From Metopolophium dirhodum (taxonomy: Eukaryota > Arthropoda > Insecta > Hemiptera > Aphididae), in NCBI RefSeq assembly GCF_019925205.1, contig NW_026869896.1:2542001-2606000 (forward strand): DNA of 64,000 nt, written 5' to 3'. Shown piece by piece: positions 62,455 through 64,000 of this stretch. The notes beneath the pieces were generated by a model that saw nothing but the letters and a program-made list of their open reading frames with translations, did not search any database and was not told the origin of the DNA. The position numbers and the translations under genes are program-made. The first letter of the stretch is position 1. Every line of letters starts with the position of its first letter.

Positions 62455-64000
62455 AATTCTAGTTTTGGGTTCAACTAATCTATCTATAGTTGACTAATGT
62501 ATTTGAAATTGACTAAAGTCTCATTCATCAATTTATTATGTTTTTTATAAATTTAAAATTATGTAACCCAAGACTAAAAAATGTTCATATAAGCGTTAAT
62601 ATTGAGTTCTAAATTCTAGTTTTCTGAACATGTTGATTATGTATAATGGATAAATGTATTTACAATTGTCTGAAGTCTTATTCAACAACAATTTAAGGTT
62701 TTTTTAATTTGAAATGATTTTCCTTAATAATCAAAAATGTTAATATTATCATAATAATTGAGTTCTAAATTCTAGTTTTCTGAACATCTAGTTAATTTAT
62801 AGTGGATAAATGTATTTGCAATTGTCTGAAGTCTTAATCGTCGAAAAATTATATTTTTTTTTAATTTGAAATGTTGTACCCCAACAATAAATAACGTTAA
62901 TTTTACGTAATTATTGATTTCTTAATTCTAGTTATGGGTTCAACTTATCTATCTATAGGTGACTAATGTATTTGCAGTTGACTAAAGTCTTATTCAACAT
63001 TAATTTATGTATTATTATTATTTATTTATATATTAATAATTGATTTTTAAATTCTAGTTTTGACTTCAACTAATCTATCTATAGGTGACCAATGTATTTG
63101 CAATTGTTTGAAGTCTTATTCGTCAACAAATTATGTTTTTTTTTAATTTGAAATAATGTACCCCAACAATGAAAAATATTAATATAAGCGTAATTATTGA
63201 GTTTTAAATTCTAGTTCACACATCATCTAGTTAATGTATAGTGGATAAATGTATCTGCAATTGTCTGAAGTCTTATTCAACAACAATTTATGTATTATTA
63301 TTATTTATTTATATATTAATTATTGATTTTTAAATTCTAGTTTTGGGTTCAACTAATCTATCTATAGGTGACTAATGTATTTGAGATTGTCTGAAGTCTT
63401 ATTCAACAACAATTTATGTATTATTATTATTTATTTATATATTAATTATTGATTTTTAAATTCTAGTTTTGGGTTTCAACTTATCTATCTATATGTGACC
63501 AATGTATTTGCGATTGTCTGAAGTCTTATTCAACAACAACTTATGTGTTTTTTTTATTTGAAATGATTTACTCCATCAATGAAAAATATTAATATAAGCG
63601 TAATTATTGAGTTTTAAATTCTAGTCTGCAGATCATCTAGTTAATGTATAGTGGATAAATGTATTTGCAATTGTCTGAAGTCTTATTCGTCAAGATATTA
63701 TGTTTTTTTTTAATTTGAAATGATGTACACCAACAATGGAAATGTTAATATCAAAGTATTCATTGACTTCTAAATTCTAGTTTTCTGATCATCTAGTTAA
63801 TTTATAGTGGATAAATGTATTTGCAATTGTCTGAAGTCTTATTCAACAACAACTTATGTGTTTTTTTTATTTGAAATGATTTACTCCATCAATGAAAAAT
63901 ATTAATATAAGCGTAATTATTGAGTTTTAAATTCTAGTCTGCAGATCATCTAGTTAATGTATAGTGGATAACTGTATCTACAATTGTCTGAAGTCTTATT
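62455..64000. repeat. HOR-F unit 3, entering array edge of the window
   Basis: This matches 59,750-60,820 at offset 2,707 (TTTGAAATTGAC 59,795 and 62,502; GACTTCAAC 60,355 and 63,062), including the class B pair near 63,280. After about 63,530 it switches to the CTGCAGATCATCTAG and CGTCAAGATATT alternation seen at the start of the window. The window ends inside a monomer at GTCTGAAGTCTTATT. Confidence 0.83.

Larger units (their letters stand above)
1..64000. repeat. AT-rich satellite array, ~156-158 bp monomer
   Basis: The whole window is a head-to-tail tandem array. The phase marker TCTTATT falls at 1, 158, 314, 471, 627, 784, 941, 1097 and 1254, giving spacings of 156-157 bp, and the same rhythm continues to the last base. 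All monomers read in the same direction; I saw no inverted copy. Monomers vary considerably from neighbour to neighbour but match others kilobases away closely, which is the signature of higher-order repeats. One typical monomer is about 25% G+C by hand count. No unique gene-bearing stretch interrupts the array. Known biology of such arrays suggests centromeric or pericentromeric heterochromatin; that location is inference. The family is not one I recognise. Confidence 0.97.

Noticed and set aside
1..64000. Possible protein-coding genes
   Set aside because: TAA, TAG and TGA are dense on both strands in the AT-rich monomer, and any open stretch recurs with the repeat period and changes with every indel. 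Nothing resembles codon structure.
1..64000. CRISPR-like array (regular repeats with variable spacers)
   Set aside because: The period is about 157 bp with no short constant repeat plus unique spacer pattern; the variable parts recur as families. No cas genes, and base composition and scale are those of eukaryotic satellite DNA.
1..64000. Telomeric or rDNA character
   Set aside because: No TTAGGG- or TTTAGGG-type repeats and no rRNA-like conserved G+C-rich stretch occur anywhere in the window.

Overview
The window is one uninterrupted block of AT-rich satellite DNA. It holds roughly 410 head-to-tail copies of a monomer of about 156-158 bp, all in the same orientation. I see no protein-coding gene, RNA gene, transposon, CRISPR array or origin. 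It opens and closes inside a monomer, so the array is longer than 64 kb. One typical monomer counted by hand is about 25% G+C. Long arrays of this kind, with nucleosome-sized monomers and higher-order repeats (HORs), are typical of centromeric or pericentromeric heterochromatin of a eukaryote such as a plant, insect or other invertebrate. I do not recognise the family and cannot name the species.

Monomer plan (phase starting at TCTTATT): a TCTTATTC block; a variable 12-15 bp ending in TTATG; a T7-T10 tract; the box AATTTGAAATGATGTA; a variable region with ATTAATATAAGCG or related sequence; the near-invariant hinge AATTCTAG; then a right half of about 60 bp. Right halves fall into a few families: GGGTTCAACTAATC, GCGTACAACTAATC, CTGATCATCTAG, CGCACATCATCTAG, CTGCAGATCATCTAG and CCTGAACGTCTAG. 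Left and right halves occur in many combinations. Two short classes exist. Class B (about 127 bp) has its centre replaced by TTA-rich sequence. Class C (about 134 bp) lacks 22 bp between GTCTGA and the T tract.

Layout: 1-1,380, monomers with a local two-monomer alternation; 1,381-5,360, overlapping duplications at offsets 1,368 and 1,682 bp; 5,361-9,230, mosaic with a block recurring at +10,575; 9,231-16,514, HOR-A (2,271 bp, 15 monomers, two units plus one expanded to 2,742); 16,515-19,660, blocks copied from the 6.2-7.0 and 3.9-5.5 kb regions in swapped order; 19,661-25,390, HOR-B pair (about 3.0-3.3 kb); 25,391-35,458, HOR-C (2,570 bp, 17 monomers, near-identical copies, one expanded to 2,728, one partial), with a further partial copy at 36,274-37,191; 37,192-39,490, partial HOR-A; 39,491-45,544, HOR-D pair (3.2-3.4 kb); 45,545-47,640, a further HOR-A unit; 47,641-49,060, HOR-B-like; 49,061-52,035, HOR-E pair (1,546 bp); 52,036-53,660, rearranged, with the one patch of sequence unlike the satellite; 53,661-64,000, HOR-F with nested offsets of 5,094, 3,443 and 2,707 bp.

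The sequence records how such arrays evolve. Copies of one HOR differ by whole monomers (steps of 156-158 bp), as in-register unequal crossover would give. Short swapped tracts look like gene conversion. A few off-register deletion junctions have been carried along when the HOR multiplied. Unit boundaries were found by marker spacing and are approximate to tens of bases unless a breakpoint is named.
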